NCBI GenBank assembly: GCA_051893555.1
Contig: JBJFHL010000007.1
Span: 1-64,000, forward strand
Source of the DNA: RGIG7179 sp051893555
Lineage (GTDB): Bacteria; Bacillota; Clostridia; Peptostreptococcales; Anaerovoracaceae
Length of the DNA: 64,000 bases
Reading direction: 5' to 3'
Shown: positions 8,209 to 16,679 of the stretch, in pieces
Layout: each line of letters starts with the position of its first letter
How positions within the stretch are numbered: the stretch's first letter is position 1
The notes under the pieces: model-generated
What the model was told of the DNA's origin: nothing
What the model saw: only the letters and a program-made list of their open reading frames with translations
The model's database searches: none
Translations under genes and position numbers: made by a program

Positions 8209-8772
8209 TTATAAAATCCCTGTAACCATCATGGTCGAAACAATTTCAGCCGCTTCGTACTCGTTTTCTTTCTGTTTGCAAATCGGCACCCAGATGCCGC
8301 ACTGGTAATCCGGACTTTGCATATCGCCGGCAGAGTAGACCTCCAGCATGGCGTTGCCATTGCCGCAGTATTTCTGTCCCTCGTTCGGATACCAGTCCTG
8401 CCAGACCTGGGTGTTCAGAGTTTGTAGAGAGCCGGGCAGAGGGCCCTTCGCGCTGAACTGTGCCCAATCGCTTTCCGGGAAGGTATAGAGCTTCAGTCCC
8501 TCCGGCACCTCGCCGCCTTTATAAAGACCGGCAATCCAGTATTCAAAGGAGCCTTCCTTTTCATCGCAGATGGCAAACATGCCCACACCGTTTTCCAGAA
8601 TGGCTTTTTCCACCGGGTTTTCCGGCTGCATGGTCTGCCAAAGCCTGGCGTACTTCTGTGCATACTCCCTGTCCCAGAATTCAGGGCATTTGATATAGCC
8701 CTCCTCCGGACGGATGGATGTAGAAAAGCCGATGAAGGTCATGGCCGGTTTGTGTTCATATGTAACATTCAT
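8209..8772 (-). CDS. GyrI-like / AraC effector-binding domain protein
   Basis: 187 residues that correspond to the small-molecule binding domain usually found at the C-terminus of AraC or MerR regulators, here without a DNA-binding part. Recognisable stretches are the N-terminal EHKPAMTFIGFST and the C-terminal CGIWVPI. Such stand-alone domains bind or hydrolyse drug-like compounds in some bacteria (family knowledge). GAGGAGG precedes the ATG. It lies 33 bases upstream of the esterase-like gene and 18 bases downstream of a small membrane gene, so they are probably cotranscribed. Confidence 0.75.
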   Translation of the reverse strand: MNVTYEHKPAMTFIGFSTSIRPEEGYIKCPEFWDREYAQKYARLWQTMQPENPVEKAILENGVGMFAICDEKEGSFEYWIAGLYKGGEVPEGLKLYTFPESDWAQFSAKGPLPGSLQTLNTQVWQDWYPNEGQKYCGNGNAMLEVYSAGDMQSPDYQCGIWVPICKQKENEYEAAEIVSTMMVTGIL

Positions 8773-8790
8773 TTGCGTACCTCCTCTGAG

Positions 8791-9009
8791 TTATTTACTT
8801 TCTTTCCCTTCAAAATCCGCTTCTGCAATTTTTCTCTGCAGCCTGTAGTTCATCACCGCAAGTCCCAGCTGTGCTGCCGTCAGAATCGCAAATACCCAGC
8901 CAAGCTCCATCCGTCCTCGATAAAAGTGCCCGTAACTGACAATGCCGAAGCATACCGCTGCCACGATGCTGCACCCGATCACTACCTTGCCTTTCTGCTC
9001 TCTACTCAT
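8791..9009 (-). CDS. small two-helix membrane protein
   Basis: 72 residues with two hydrophobic segments (about residues 8-26 and 36-54) and a charged C-terminal tail. No family is recognised. Its ATG overlaps the last codons of the preceding lipoprotein gene by eight bases, which points to translational coupling. Confidence 0.6.
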   Translation of the reverse strand: MSREQKGKVVIGCSIVAAVCFGIVSYGHFYRGRMELGWVFAILTAAQLGLAVMNYRLQRKIAEADFEGKESK

Positions 9010-9351
9010 TTTCTAACCCCTCTGTTCTCCAGCTGATTTGGTATTCGCCGACAAAATCGGCAGCCGTAAAGCGGACCATATACTCACCGGGCTTCTCCAC
9101 TATCACATCAAATGATGCCGAATCCAGATCTCTGCCGGTGTATTCCGGCTTTTCTATGTCTTCCGCCGGATAGACATCCAGGTCAAGCCGACCGGATACC
9201 TTTGAAATATCTATTGAAATAATCCCCTTTTATCCCTTTCCGCCTCCTGATTTCCGTTTGTACAGGCCGTAATGGATATCACCATCGCAGCGAAAAGACA
9301 TAAAACGCAGAAAGAAATGATTCTTGCATTCATACTGTTCATTTTCTTCAT
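9002..9351 (-). pseudogene. lipoprotein gene broken by a frameshift
   Basis: From ATG 9351 (GAGG six bases upstream) the first frame encodes a lipoprotein signal peptide ending in the lipobox ISITAC, then stops at 9211. In the -1 frame a coherent 70-residue domain continues (VSGRLDLDVYPAEDIEKPEY, then a region with PGEYMVRFTA) and ends at TAG 9002. One base missing in the AAAAGGGG run at about 9222-9230 explains the break; repaired, it would be a 116-residue secreted lipoprotein of unknown function. Either a recent mutation or a homopolymer sequencing error. Confidence 0.75.
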
Positions 9352-9424
9352 TTTTTACCTCAGGATCCCAACAACAAGCAGAATGGCCCCGTCGAGAGCT
9401 GTTCCGCTGATAATAAACCAAAAA

Positions 9425-9835
9425 TCAGGTCCATAACGATGTGATGAACATCGGTGATGTATCTTTGCTTTTTACAAAACCGCAATTTTCATAAAAATGC
9501 ATTTCTTTATCGTATGCAATCACTGCTATGCGCATATAATCCCTGTATTTTTGCTTTACCATTTCCACAAGGGTTCTGCCAATGGTTTTTCCGTGATATT
9601 CCGGATCTACAAGAAGATAATGCACATAAGCATTCATAATTCCGTCATCCATCGCACATATCATACCGACAAGCTTATTTCCATCCCAGGCAGAAAACAC
9701 TGTGTCGAAATTCTGCATAGCAACGGAAAGCTTATCCGGGAAATGCCCCGATGACCACGCAACCGAAAGGAAGAGCCTTTCCAGTTCATCACTGCTGAAA
9801 TTTTGTATCGCCTTATACTCAATATTTTTTTCCAT
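9425..9835 (-). CDS. GNAT-family N-acetyltransferase
   Basis: About 136 residues with the GNAT acetyl-CoA fold: a central strand HYLLVDPEYHG followed by the pyrophosphate loop (KTIGRTLVEMV) and the closing AYDKEMHFYENCGF motif. The substrate is unknown. The start at ATG 9835 lies in the end of the upstream membrane gene (stop 9838-9840), with AAAGGG in front; a GTG at 9841 is also possible. Part of the minus-strand accessory block. Confidence 0.85.
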   Translation of the reverse strand: MEKNIEYKAIQNFSSDELERLFLSVAWSSGHFPDKLSVAMQNFDTVFSAWDGNKLVGMICAMDDGIMNAYVHYLLVDPEYHGKTIGRTLVEMVKQKYRDYMRIAVIAYDKEMHFYENCGFVKSKDTSPMFITSLWT

Positions 9836-9837
9836 CT

Positions 9838-10215
9838 TCACCCTTTCGACCCATCCTTTCTTTTCTGTTTTCTTCTATACACCTGATTCAGCAACAATGC
9901 AATGCAGTTCAGCCCTAGGGCCAGCGGCAGATACCAGTTTTCCTTCCCCTCCGGGAAAACGGTGAGCACAGACTGCACCAGGAAATAGGCGGCTGCAAGC
10001 TCCAGAACGATGGCCAGAATAAAGGTTTTGTCCGATTTTTTCCAAAACGCAAGGATAAACAGAAGCACTACCGCATCCACATACAGTCCGTAAAAAACAT
10101 GGGTAATCTGCGTGCTCCAGGGAAATGACAGTTCCGGGTGCCCCAAAGCAAAAATAATAAATCCGATTGCGACCGCCGCCAGCACACATGCCGGAACGAA
10201 AAACTGTTTCTTCAT
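9838..10215 (-). CDS. four-helix membrane protein, unknown function
   Basis: 125 residues with four hydrophobic segments and a basic C-terminal tail (YRRKQKRKDGSKG). The start ATG 10215 has AAGGAGG in front. No family is recognised. The acetyltransferase gene starts at its stop codon, so the two are probably coupled. Confidence 0.6.
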   Translation of the reverse strand: MKKQFFVPACVLAAVAIGFIIFALGHPELSFPWSTQITHVFYGLYVDAVVLLFILAFWKKSDKTFILAIVLELAAAYFLVQSVLTVFPEGKENWYLPLALGLNCIALLLNQVYRRKQKRKDGSKG

Positions 10216-10240
10216 CTCACGCCTCCTTGAAGTCGAGTTA

Positions 10241-10783
10241 TTATCTTTCCTCATTCTCTGTTTTGACTTTCTGTTCCAGCTCTGCACCGTACCGAAAGAT
10301 GATGGATGCCAGAATCAGAACAATACCGGTAACAACCCCTGGCAGATTGCTGAGATCGCCGCTTTCTTCTGCACCCAGACTAACCGTGATGGAAACAGCA
10401 ATCGCAACTGCCACGATCGGCATATAAATGCAGCGAATGCCAAGCTTCTTCAGCAGCTCCGCACCGTTTGCCGTAAATGGTGTACCCTCGGCCTGTTCGA
10501 TTTTGAAGTATCGTCCGGCGAAACCCAGCAAAATCGCATCGGTCGTCAGCATGACCATGTCAGAGAGCATCGCGGCCATGGCCTGGCTCGCTCCCTCGCT
10601 GTCGGTAAAAAAGGTAATTGGCTCACCAAACAGTGTGAACACCTGTCCTCCTGTGTACCAGGTGATGGAACACAGCGCACCGACAGCACAGATGGATGCG
10701 CCCACGATACTGAAGATAAATGCAACTTTTGTGAGAATCTGAAAGACTCGAAATGTTTTCTGAATGGTTTGCAAAGTGTTCAT
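10241..10783 (-). CDS. integral membrane protein, DUF2975-like
   Basis: 180 residues with four predicted membrane segments and a charged C-terminus. The pattern, with helices 1 and 2 separated by a long loop and a KIEQAEGTPFT-like segment before helix 3, resembles DUF2975 proteins, which are often found next to small regulators. That assignment is tentative. AAGGAAGGAATAATAG precedes the ATG. Confidence 0.6.
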   Translation of the reverse strand: MNTLQTIQKTFRVFQILTKVAFIFSIVGASICAVGALCSITWYTGGQVFTLFGEPITFFTDSEGASQAMAAMLSDMVMLTTDAILLGFAGRYFKIEQAEGTPFTANGAELLKKLGIRCIYMPIVAVAIAVSITVSLGAEESGDLSNLPGVVTGIVLILASIIFRYGAELEQKVKTENEER

Positions 10784-10802
10784 TCTATTATTCCTTCCTT
10801 AC

Positions 10803-11903
10803 TTATCGTTCTTGTCGTTTCAAAAATTGGCCCTTTTCCTGAAGGAGAATCCCATATCCGTAATCATAGTTTTCGTTAAAGTAGAAATCGGCACACCGCC
10901 CCTCCGGACAGTACACGATGCTCCACATGGTCTTTTCATAGCTTCCTTCTGTCTGCGGATAGTTCTTCTGTGCTACGGATTCCAGCATGTCCCGGACATC
11001 CATCTCATCAGCTGGGCCGGTATGAGCTGCGAGGGTGTCAAACCGAAGGTGGGACTGCTCCGAACCGACGCCCTGCTTTTCACAGTCGGCAAGATAATGG
11101 TTGGTTACCACCCTGGTCTCCGTGACTAACATCTCACCATCGATATACTCCACCACTACGCTCTTTCCGCTGGCGTCTGCGATGGAAAGATGGTGCGCCA
11201 AACCAACGGAAGAATTCATATCATACTGCCTCAGCAATGTAATTGCTTCGTCCACATCTGCCGCCTGATCCAGCAGCAGACGTATCGCTGTGGTTGTGGT
11301 CAGATCGGGTTTATCGGTCTGCTGATGGGTTTCCTCATGGTCTCCTGCCATCAAATCGGCTACCATGAGTCCCATCTCATTCATGCCGTCCATCGGAACA
11401 TAGATGGCTGCCAAAGTCTGCATCCGGTCCATCATGGAGCCATCCGGTTCATAGTCCTCACCGAATCCCAGGAAATCAAGACAACAGGTGGAAACCGATT
11501 CGTATCCGTTTTCTGGTCTGGTATGCACAATCATGGCCTGACACTCTTCCCAGTCATAGTTGCGGCCGAAAAAGATGATTCCATATTTATCCTGCGTGCA
11601 GATGGTGGAGCAGCCAAATTCTCCTGTCTGCACATCGCTTTCGATCTTATAGAATCCCCGGGATAAAAATGACACCAGATAATTGGCCAACTGGTCATCG
11701 CTGGATGCACCGCCCTGCGCAAGAAAATCGTCAAAACCATAGTCACCGTCATATTCCATAGCGTACAGGCCGTCCTCCAGCTTTTCGATGCTGTTTGCTG
11801 CTTTAATAAAGGTGCCGAACATGACCCATGCGCCTGCCGCGAAGATAATCAGCAATGCGGCAACAATGCCGCAGACCCATTTGAGAATGGTTTTCTTCTT
11901 CAT
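10803..11903 (-). CDS. membrane-anchored Ntn hydrolase (linear amide C-N hydrolase type)
   Basis: A 366-residue protein with one N-terminal membrane helix (about residues 8-31) and an extracytoplasmic amidase domain of the choloylglycine/acyl-CoA:6-APA hydrolase clan. The probable nucleophile is Cys98 in GEFGCSTICTQ, followed by the FFGRNYDWEE motif. In the family the cysteine becomes N-terminal after processing; here it would have to be freed from a ~97-residue leader carrying the anchor, so the protein could also be uncleaved. Start ATG 11903 is preceded by AGGGTG. Substrate unknown. Confidence 0.75.
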   Translation of the reverse strand: MKKKTILKWVCGIVAALLIIFAAGAWVMFGTFIKAANSIEKLEDGLYAMEYDGDYGFDDFLAQGGASSDDQLANYLVSFLSRGFYKIESDVQTGEFGCSTICTQDKYGIIFFGRNYDWEECQAMIVHTRPENGYESVSTCCLDFLGFGEDYEPDGSMMDRMQTLAAIYVPMDGMNEMGLMVADLMAGDHEETHQQTDKPDLTTTTAIRLLLDQAADVDEAITLLRQYDMNSSVGLAHHLSIADASGKSVVVEYIDGEMLVTETRVVTNHYLADCEKQGVGSEQSHLRFDTLAAHTGPADEMDVRDMLESVAQKNYPQTEGSYEKTMWSIVYCPEGRCADFYFNENYDYGYGILLQEKGQFLKRQER

Positions 11904-11937
11904 ACTTTTCACCCTATAAAACGCCTTCATAATAACC

Positions 11938-12504
11938 CTAATATGTAATCGGTGTCCGGAACAATGCACTCAGTATGCAGTCCGCCGCAAACACCAGCAG
12001 ACACACCAGACAAACGGTCTGAACTGTTTTCGGCCTGATTTTCCCAACCATACGTTCAAATGCGGGTTCCATCAGATACAGGAACAGAAGACCCATCACC
12101 GCAAAGCACGTTACGCTGGCCAGGCAGATGATTCCGTCCAGATTCAGAAACATTCCGCTATAGTCCCACAGCCGCAGTCCGAAAAGATGAATCCCGGCAA
12201 AACCGATGATGTACTCTACGATACCGGCCACCGCGGAACTAAGTACGAACAGCCGGACCGGATGTTTTTTCACCGGCTTCAGGGCATAGATGCCCAGTGC
12301 ACCGATTCCGTAAATGGGAAGCCACGGCCCGTATAGAATGCCCCGGTTCCGCAGTACCCCCTCTGCGATCCCGCAATAGATTTCCTCATAGACCCAACCC
12401 ACTATGCAGCCGGCAAGGAAAAGGAAAAGCAGAAACAGGTAACACAGGCGATTTGCTGTCTGTGTTTTTCTTTGTAATTGATTCTCTATTGTAATTGCAG
12501 CCAT
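11938..12504 (-). CDS. putative ABC transporter permease, CmpB-like (PF06541 type)
   Basis: 188 residues with about five hydrophobic segments. The features of this little-studied family are seen: GCIVGWVYEEIYCG in the first helix, RGILYGPWLPIYGIGAL, and LWDYSGMFLNLDGIICL. Despite the name no transport role has been shown and no ATPase gene lies next to it. AAAGGAAC precedes the ATG. It lies between a Zn-ribbon gene and the Ntn hydrolase gene. Confidence 0.75.
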   Translation of the reverse strand: MAAITIENQLQRKTQTANRLCYLFLLFLFLAGCIVGWVYEEIYCGIAEGVLRNRGILYGPWLPIYGIGALGIYALKPVKKHPVRLFVLSSAVAGIVEYIIGFAGIHLFGLRLWDYSGMFLNLDGIICLASVTCFAVMGLLFLYLMEPAFERMVGKIRPKTVQTVCLVCLLVFAADCILSALFRTPITY

Positions 12505-12562
12505 AAATGCTATGTTCCTTTCTCTGTTTCAGTGCATTCGTTTCCGCGATGTGCCGGAATGC

Positions 12563-12775
12563 TTACTCATTCTGCAGCTGCTTCAGCATATTGATTGTTC
12601 GATATACTTCACCGCATGACGGGCATTTCCAGTCACAGTCACTTTTCTTTGCTTTTCTGTGAAGATGCGTCAGAACCGCTTCTCCACATTTAGGGCAATC
12701 TACTTTTTCACCTCTCCAAAGCTTTTTCAGCAGTGCAATCTCTGTTTCTCTGCTTTCTGTATACATGTGTTTCAC
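12563..12775 (-). CDS. small zinc-ribbon protein
   Basis: 70 residues with two CxxC pairs, CPKCG and CPSCG, about 24 residues apart, forming a probable zinc ribbon. The GTG at 12775 overlaps the stop codon of the preceding gene; ATG 12766 with GGAG in front is an alternative start. Possibly a nucleic-acid-binding or accessory regulator. No closer family is recognised. Confidence 0.65.
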   Translation of the reverse strand: MKHMYTESRETEIALLKKLWRGEKVDCPKCGEAVLTHLHRKAKKSDCDWKCPSCGEVYRTINMLKQLQNE

Positions 12776-12948
12776 CGTTTCTCCAGCAGCGCCACACCTG
12801 CACAGGCAAGTCCAATGCCAAGCAGAGTCACTGCGGTTTGCGGTTCCAGACTATCCAGGCAGGACAAGGTCACAACAGCGACACCCATTGCAAGAGTCAG
12901 CGCTTTAAAAATAATAGAGATAATTTCACGAATTGACTTCTTTTCCAT
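12772..12948 (-). CDS. small two-helix membrane protein
   Basis: 58 residues from ATG 12948 (AGGAGAAAAGGAA upstream), mostly hydrophobic with a short polar turn (LDSLEPQT) between two segments. Its stop codon overlaps the start of the zinc-ribbon gene by four bases, so both are made from one message. Function unknown. Confidence 0.6.
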   Translation of the reverse strand: MEKKSIREIISIIFKALTLAMGVAVVTLSCLDSLEPQTAVTLLGIGLACAGVALLEKR

Positions 12949-13081
12949 TTCCTTTTCTCCTTTTATCATTGAACATGAAAATCTGTTTCAACTTACTTCA
13001 GTTTACAATATACATTCTACAGGCAGTTCCCATCTGGATATAGGCACTTTTTGCATCCATATGTGTCCGTTTTATAGTTTC

Positions 13082-13546
13082 TTACTGATCTCCATAAGTC
13101 CAATAGATCGTCATATCCTCATAATCCATTTCCAGCATCGCTGTTTCGCCTTCTTCGGTAATGCGGAAATCCCATGACTTTGTGGACTGTTCGGATTCAG
13201 AGGTCAACTCTGCATGAACCACATCGTTCTCCAGCGTATAGGTTCCGTACCAGCCTTCCGCTCCGATATACCAGCCCATCTGGCCGTTGCTCCGAATCTC
13301 CATGCTGGCACCCCACTCGCCGTAGCCGGGAAACAGGTCCAGAGAATCAGCAAACGCATCAAGATCGTTCTTTTCGCTATCCAGATGCCACGGTCCGATC
13401 AGTTCGATGTTTTGCTGAACCGGTTCTTCCTCGGTCTGTACGGGCTGGCTTTCCTGCGGGCTGTCCACAGGTTCCGGCTCCCCGGTACATGCTGCCAGGC
13501 ACAGACAAAGCATTGCCGACAGAAACAGTACGGTTATTCTTTTCAT
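13082..13546 (-). CDS. secreted lipoprotein
   Basis: 154 residues with a type II signal peptide, lipobox LAAC (Cys at ~20), a Glu/Pro/Gln-rich linker (about 21-45) and a compact domain with GPWHLDSEKND and GWYGTYTLENDVV that resembles small beta-rich lipoproteins of Firmicutes. It would sit on the outer face of the membrane. A dyad matching the tetR operator lies about 30 bases upstream of the start, which suggests it is the first TetR-controlled gene of the minus-strand block. Confidence 0.75.
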   Translation of the reverse strand: MKRITVLFLSAMLCLCLAACTGEPEPVDSPQESQPVQTEEEPVQQNIELIGPWHLDSEKNDLDAFADSLDLFPGYGEWGASMEIRSNGQMGWYIGAEGWYGTYTLENDVVHAELTSESEQSTKSWDFRITEEGETAMLEMDYEDMTIYWTYGDQ

Positions 13547-13574
13547 ATATTTTTTCTCCCCCTTTTTTTATTTG

Positions 13575-13592
13575 CTACCTTCCGTTCGGTAG
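13575..13592. promoter_or_regulatory. predicted TetR operator before the lipoprotein gene
   Basis: The 18-base dyad CTACCTTCCGTTCGGTAG matches the palindrome inside the tetR promoter (14359-14376) at 14 of 18 positions, including both CTACC/GGTAG arms. It lies 29 bases upstream of the lipoprotein start. Confidence 0.65.
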
Positions 13593-13686
13593 TATGTGAC
13601 TTCAAAATAAAGCGGCCATGCCCGGGCGGACACAGCCGCAATGCTCTGCCTATACACTCCTGCAAAAGTGAATATATGATGGATTG

Positions 13687-14301
13687 TCATTTTTTCGGCT
13701 GATATAGTCTGAAGAACTGCCGAATATGCTTCTCCACCAGTCCCATGATCTCCTTTTCCCGGTCCGATTCCCGATCGCACAAATTGATCCACACCGAAAT
13801 GGGCAGGCAAAGCTGGGCCGCCATAATCTCCGAATCCTCATCTGCCAGCACGCCCTGCCGAATCAGGCCGTCCATCATCCCGGTGAAATACTTCAACACA
13901 TCCGAATAATTCTGCTTAGTTTGCAGCTTTGCCAGCTCCGGATTCTGAAACTGCTCGATGACCAGCATTTTCCGCGCTCGGCTGATGGCAGGGTCATGGA
14001 GAATATAGCGAAGCTGTCCCTGAATCATTTCCACCGCTTCATCCGGAGTCGCCGGAAGTGTACCGGCATTCTTTTCCCAGTTGCCTTTCGCAAAAATCGA
14101 ATGCGCAGCATACTGTTCCAGTACATTCTTCACAAGCGCATCCAGAATTGCCTGTTTGCTCTCGAAATGGCTGTAAAGCGACGCTTTGCGAATGCCGACA
14201 GCATCCGCGATCTGCGACACTGAGGTTGCCTCGAATCCCTGTATGGAGAAAAGCTCCAGTGCTGCCTCCAGAATTTCCTGTTTTTTATTCCCTTTTTCCA
14301 T
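13687..14301 (-). CDS. TetR-family repressor
   Basis: 204 residues. The helix-turn-helix is at about residues 25-47 (VSQIADAVGIRKASLYSHF), followed by a variable ligand-binding domain. ATG 14301 is chosen for the AGGAGG in front. The gene's own promoter holds a perfect palindrome (14359-14376), and a related one precedes the lipoprotein gene at 13546, so it probably represses itself and the block that follows it. The inducer is unknown. Confidence 0.92.
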   Translation of the reverse strand: MEKGNKKQEILEAALELFSIQGFEATSVSQIADAVGIRKASLYSHFESKQAILDALVKNVLEQYAAHSIFAKGNWEKNAGTLPATPDEAVEMIQGQLRYILHDPAISRARKMLVIEQFQNPELAKLQTKQNYSDVLKYFTGMMDGLIRQGVLADEDSEIMAAQLCLPISVWINLCDRESDREKEIMGLVEKHIRQFFRLYQPKK

Positions 14302-14351
14302 ACTGATTTGCCTCCTCTTCACAGCTCGTTTTTTCTCAGGTTCTTATACAT

Positions 14352-14380
14352 ATTATAGCTACCTATCGGTAGGTAGTCAA
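14352..14380 (-). promoter_or_regulatory. tetR promoter with operator in the spacer
   Basis: On the minus strand TTGACT (14375-14380), 17 bases, TATAAT (14352-14357): a near-consensus promoter. The palindrome CTACCTATCGGTAGGTAG (14359-14376) fills the spacer, so bound TetR would exclude RNA polymerase. The sequence from 14381 to 14528 shows no gene. Confidence 0.85.
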
Positions 14381-14528
14381 TAGACAACTTCGGTGTTTTT
14401 CAAAAAAATAAGCAGGGCTGCATCAGCCTATACAGCGTCAGCAACCCAAATTATGCCCAATATCAGCTTCTTCCTGCTCCGGCTTTTCCGTAATTGGATA
14501 TCTGTACATTTGGCGGTAAAGCTTTCAA

Positions 14529-15503
14529 TTACATTTTCTCAATGATTTTCGTTTTAATTTGAGTATATTCCTCCTCCGTAATTAAACCATCATCAAGAAG
14601 CTTTTTCGCCTCTTTTATTTTCTTAATGTATGTGTCTTCCTCCTGCACCTCTGGCTGGTGCGTCGGCTGGGAGTCTACATCAAATATTTCAAATGCATCA
14701 TTTCCATCAATAATTTCCATTACCTCATCCATATCGTTTTCAAAGTCTTCTGCAGAATAGTCGAAAAAGGCTTCTTCAAAACTGCTGACAAGACGCAATC
14801 CCATAGGTCTCATTGAGGCGAATGTCATTCCGCCGGAAACTACACCACCAACAATCGGAATTGTCTTTGATACACCTTTTGCAAAAATGTCTTTTGTCAT
14901 TCTGGCACCGAAAAATTTCGCAATCTGCTTTATAATTGGATAATAAATCGTATTCATTAATGCTTTCTGGGGCAGTTTCTTCAGTGCCTGCTTCGACAGT
15001 GCCGAGGTCATCAACTTCAAAGTCGCAGATGCTCCGCTAATTCCAAACATTACCCCGCAGTACAGAATCAATTGATTTGTCACTCTCTCCATGTCCACGG
15101 TACCATTTTCCCAGAGATCTTCTGCTCCGTAAATATATGAAATCTCCTGAGCCAGTCTCAATGCAATTCCATAGAACTGGAGGGTATCTGCCGGTATTGT
15201 CCCTGCCATTGCCAGACCTCCCGGCAAACCTGCAGCAAAGGACATTCCACTTGACGCAAGTGTTCTCTCGTTCACAAGTCTTCGTGCAATTCGATTTAAT
15301 TCTGCCTTACTGTATCCGGCGGAAACGGGTCCTTCACTGAATATTTTTTCTCTGGTTTCACTGTCCACATCTCTAAATACACTTATTAAGAACTCATTTT
15401 TGTTTACTTTCACGCCTGGCAGTTGAATTGCTTTTGAAATTGTATCTGCCAGAAAAGAATTATCTTTCTGGTCACTTTCATATTGCATGCTATTTTTTTC
15501 CAT
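14529..15503 (-). CDS. EcsC-like protein with C-terminal SHOCT domain
   Basis: 324 residues. The central part (about 85-250), with GLPGGLAMAGTIPADTLQFYG and several hydrophobic stretches, fits the EcsC family, proteins of unclear membrane-related role. The last ~30 residues (KKIKEAKKLLDDGLITEEEY) are a SHOCT motif, a short helical oligomerisation module. The ATG directly follows the stop of the DUF4230 lipoprotein gene, and GGAGG precedes it. It is the last gene of a four-gene operon. Confidence 0.75.
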   Translation of the reverse strand: MEKNSMQYESDQKDNSFLADTISKAIQLPGVKVNKNEFLISVFRDVDSETREKIFSEGPVSAGYSKAELNRIARRLVNERTLASSGMSFAAGLPGGLAMAGTIPADTLQFYGIALRLAQEISYIYGAEDLWENGTVDMERVTNQLILYCGVMFGISGASATLKLMTSALSKQALKKLPQKALMNTIYYPIIKQIAKFFGARMTKDIFAKGVSKTIPIVGGVVSGGMTFASMRPMGLRLVSSFEEAFFDYSAEDFENDMDEVMEIIDGNDAFEIFDVDSQPTHQPEVQEEDTYIKKIKEAKKLLDDGLITEEEYTQIKTKIIEKM

Positions 15504-16097
15504 TTACTTCTCCTCCCACTCCACAGAGTATTCCCGTCCTATGGCCTTTCCCACGTTCTTTATGTAGTTCTCCAGCAACTCTTTTGCACGGGTTTTTGCC
15601 TGCAATTTCAAGGCGTTATCTGCTTCAGCAAGTTCTTTCATTTCCATCTGCGCCATTGTCAATGCTTCTTTCTTTTCTTCACCAGTGATCTTCGTGAACC
15701 AGCCGGTTTCCATCAGAGGCTCTGTCAAAGACTCTTCATCGATATCCGGGCTTCCTAAAATCTGTGCATTCGGAATTTCAACTGTCACTACGCCGTCTTC
15801 TGTCGGCTCGGAAATGACAAGCTTCGAAGCATCAATCCCCATGGACACAATTCCTGTATATTCGAACCACATCTGTTTATATCCGATTTTTCCAATCCCA
15901 AACAGAGCTCCGCTTTCCTCGTGCTGAAGCTTGGCTACATTATGATAATATACCTTCAGTGTTGCAAGTTCAACAATATTCTGTGCTTCCGTCAGACTGA
16001 TTTTCTCTGTCTTTTTCTGTGTGCATCCGGACAGCATTGCAATAATCATGGCGGTACAGAGAATGACTGCCAGCAATTTCTTCTCTCTACGATTCAT
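15504..16097 (-). CDS. DUF4230 lipoprotein
   Basis: 197 residues with a lipoprotein signal (lipobox LSGC) and a DUF4230 domain outside the membrane (NIVELATLKVYYHNVAK, later VVTVEIPNAQILGSPDIDEE). ATG 16097 is used, with GGAGG in front; GTG 16106 is possible. It overlaps the end of the preceding DUF4230 gene, which is a diverged paralogue with a membrane anchor instead of a lipobox. Function unknown. Confidence 0.75.
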   Translation of the reverse strand: MNRREKKLLAVILCTAMIIAMLSGCTQKKTEKISLTEAQNIVELATLKVYYHNVAKLQHEESGALFGIGKIGYKQMWFEYTGIVSMGIDASKLVISEPTEDGVVTVEIPNAQILGSPDIDEESLTEPLMETGWFTKITGEEKKEALTMAQMEMKELAEADNALKLQAKTRAKELLENYIKNVGKAIGREYSVEWEEK

Positions 16098-16665
16098 ATG
16101 TCGCACCTCCGTTTCCGGTTTCCCAAACTATTTCATATTCCATTTCATGCAGTACCGGAAGCAGTAATGCACGGATGGTCTCCTTCAGATTCTCTTCTGC
16201 GGTGTCATAAACAGATTCATTGGATTCCAGCTCCGCTTTTGCGTCTGCTTTACATTCCTTCAGTACAGTCTTCATGCTATAGTCTGCATTTTCAGGCATG
16301 AATTCCAACGATTTTTCGTCGATGACCGGTTTGTCCAGTTCCAGCTTTGGGAGTGAGACGATAATTGCTCTGCTTTCTTCATCAACCGAATACTTTACAT
16401 CTTCCAGATTCGCAGAAACTGTTGCGGTGGATTCATAGTAGACATGGTATTTTACTTTACCCTTGGCATTTTTTATGTCAGCAATCCCATTATGAACAAA
16501 TCGTACTGTGGAAATCCGGCTTGTATTTACGATGTTCTCCAGTTCGCTGCTGGAAAGATATGTCGTCTTCTGAAACTGAGTGCGGATCCGCGGCCCCAGC
16601 AGAACAGCTGCAACGATAAGCAGAACAACAACTGCAATGCATAATAATTTCTTGTTCTTCTTCAT
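16087..16665 (-). CDS. DUF4230 membrane-anchored protein
   Basis: 192 residues with one N-terminal membrane helix (about 6-24) and an extracytoplasmic DUF4230 domain (ENIVNTSRISTVRFVHNG, AIIVSLPKLELDKPVIDEKS). It shares the pattern strand-LP/IP-x-I/L-x-x-P-x-IDE with the next gene, so the pair arose by duplication. AGGAGG precedes ATG 16665. It follows the MerR gene by 14 bases. Confidence 0.75.
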   Translation of the reverse strand: MKKNKKLLCIAVVVLLIVAAVLLGPRIRTQFQKTTYLSSSELENIVNTSRISTVRFVHNGIADIKNAKGKVKYHVYYESTATVSANLEDVKYSVDEESRAIIVSLPKLELDKPVIDEKSLEFMPENADYSMKTVLKECKADAKAELESNESVYDTAEENLKETIRALLLPVLHEMEYEIVWETGNGGATYES

Positions 16666-16679
16666 GTACTTTCCTCCTG

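Noticed and set aside
9222..9230. AAAAGGGG as a programmed -1 frameshift site in the lipoprotein gene
   Set aside because: The codon phase does not fit the X-XXY-YYZ pattern and no downstream hairpin is seen; an indel is simpler.
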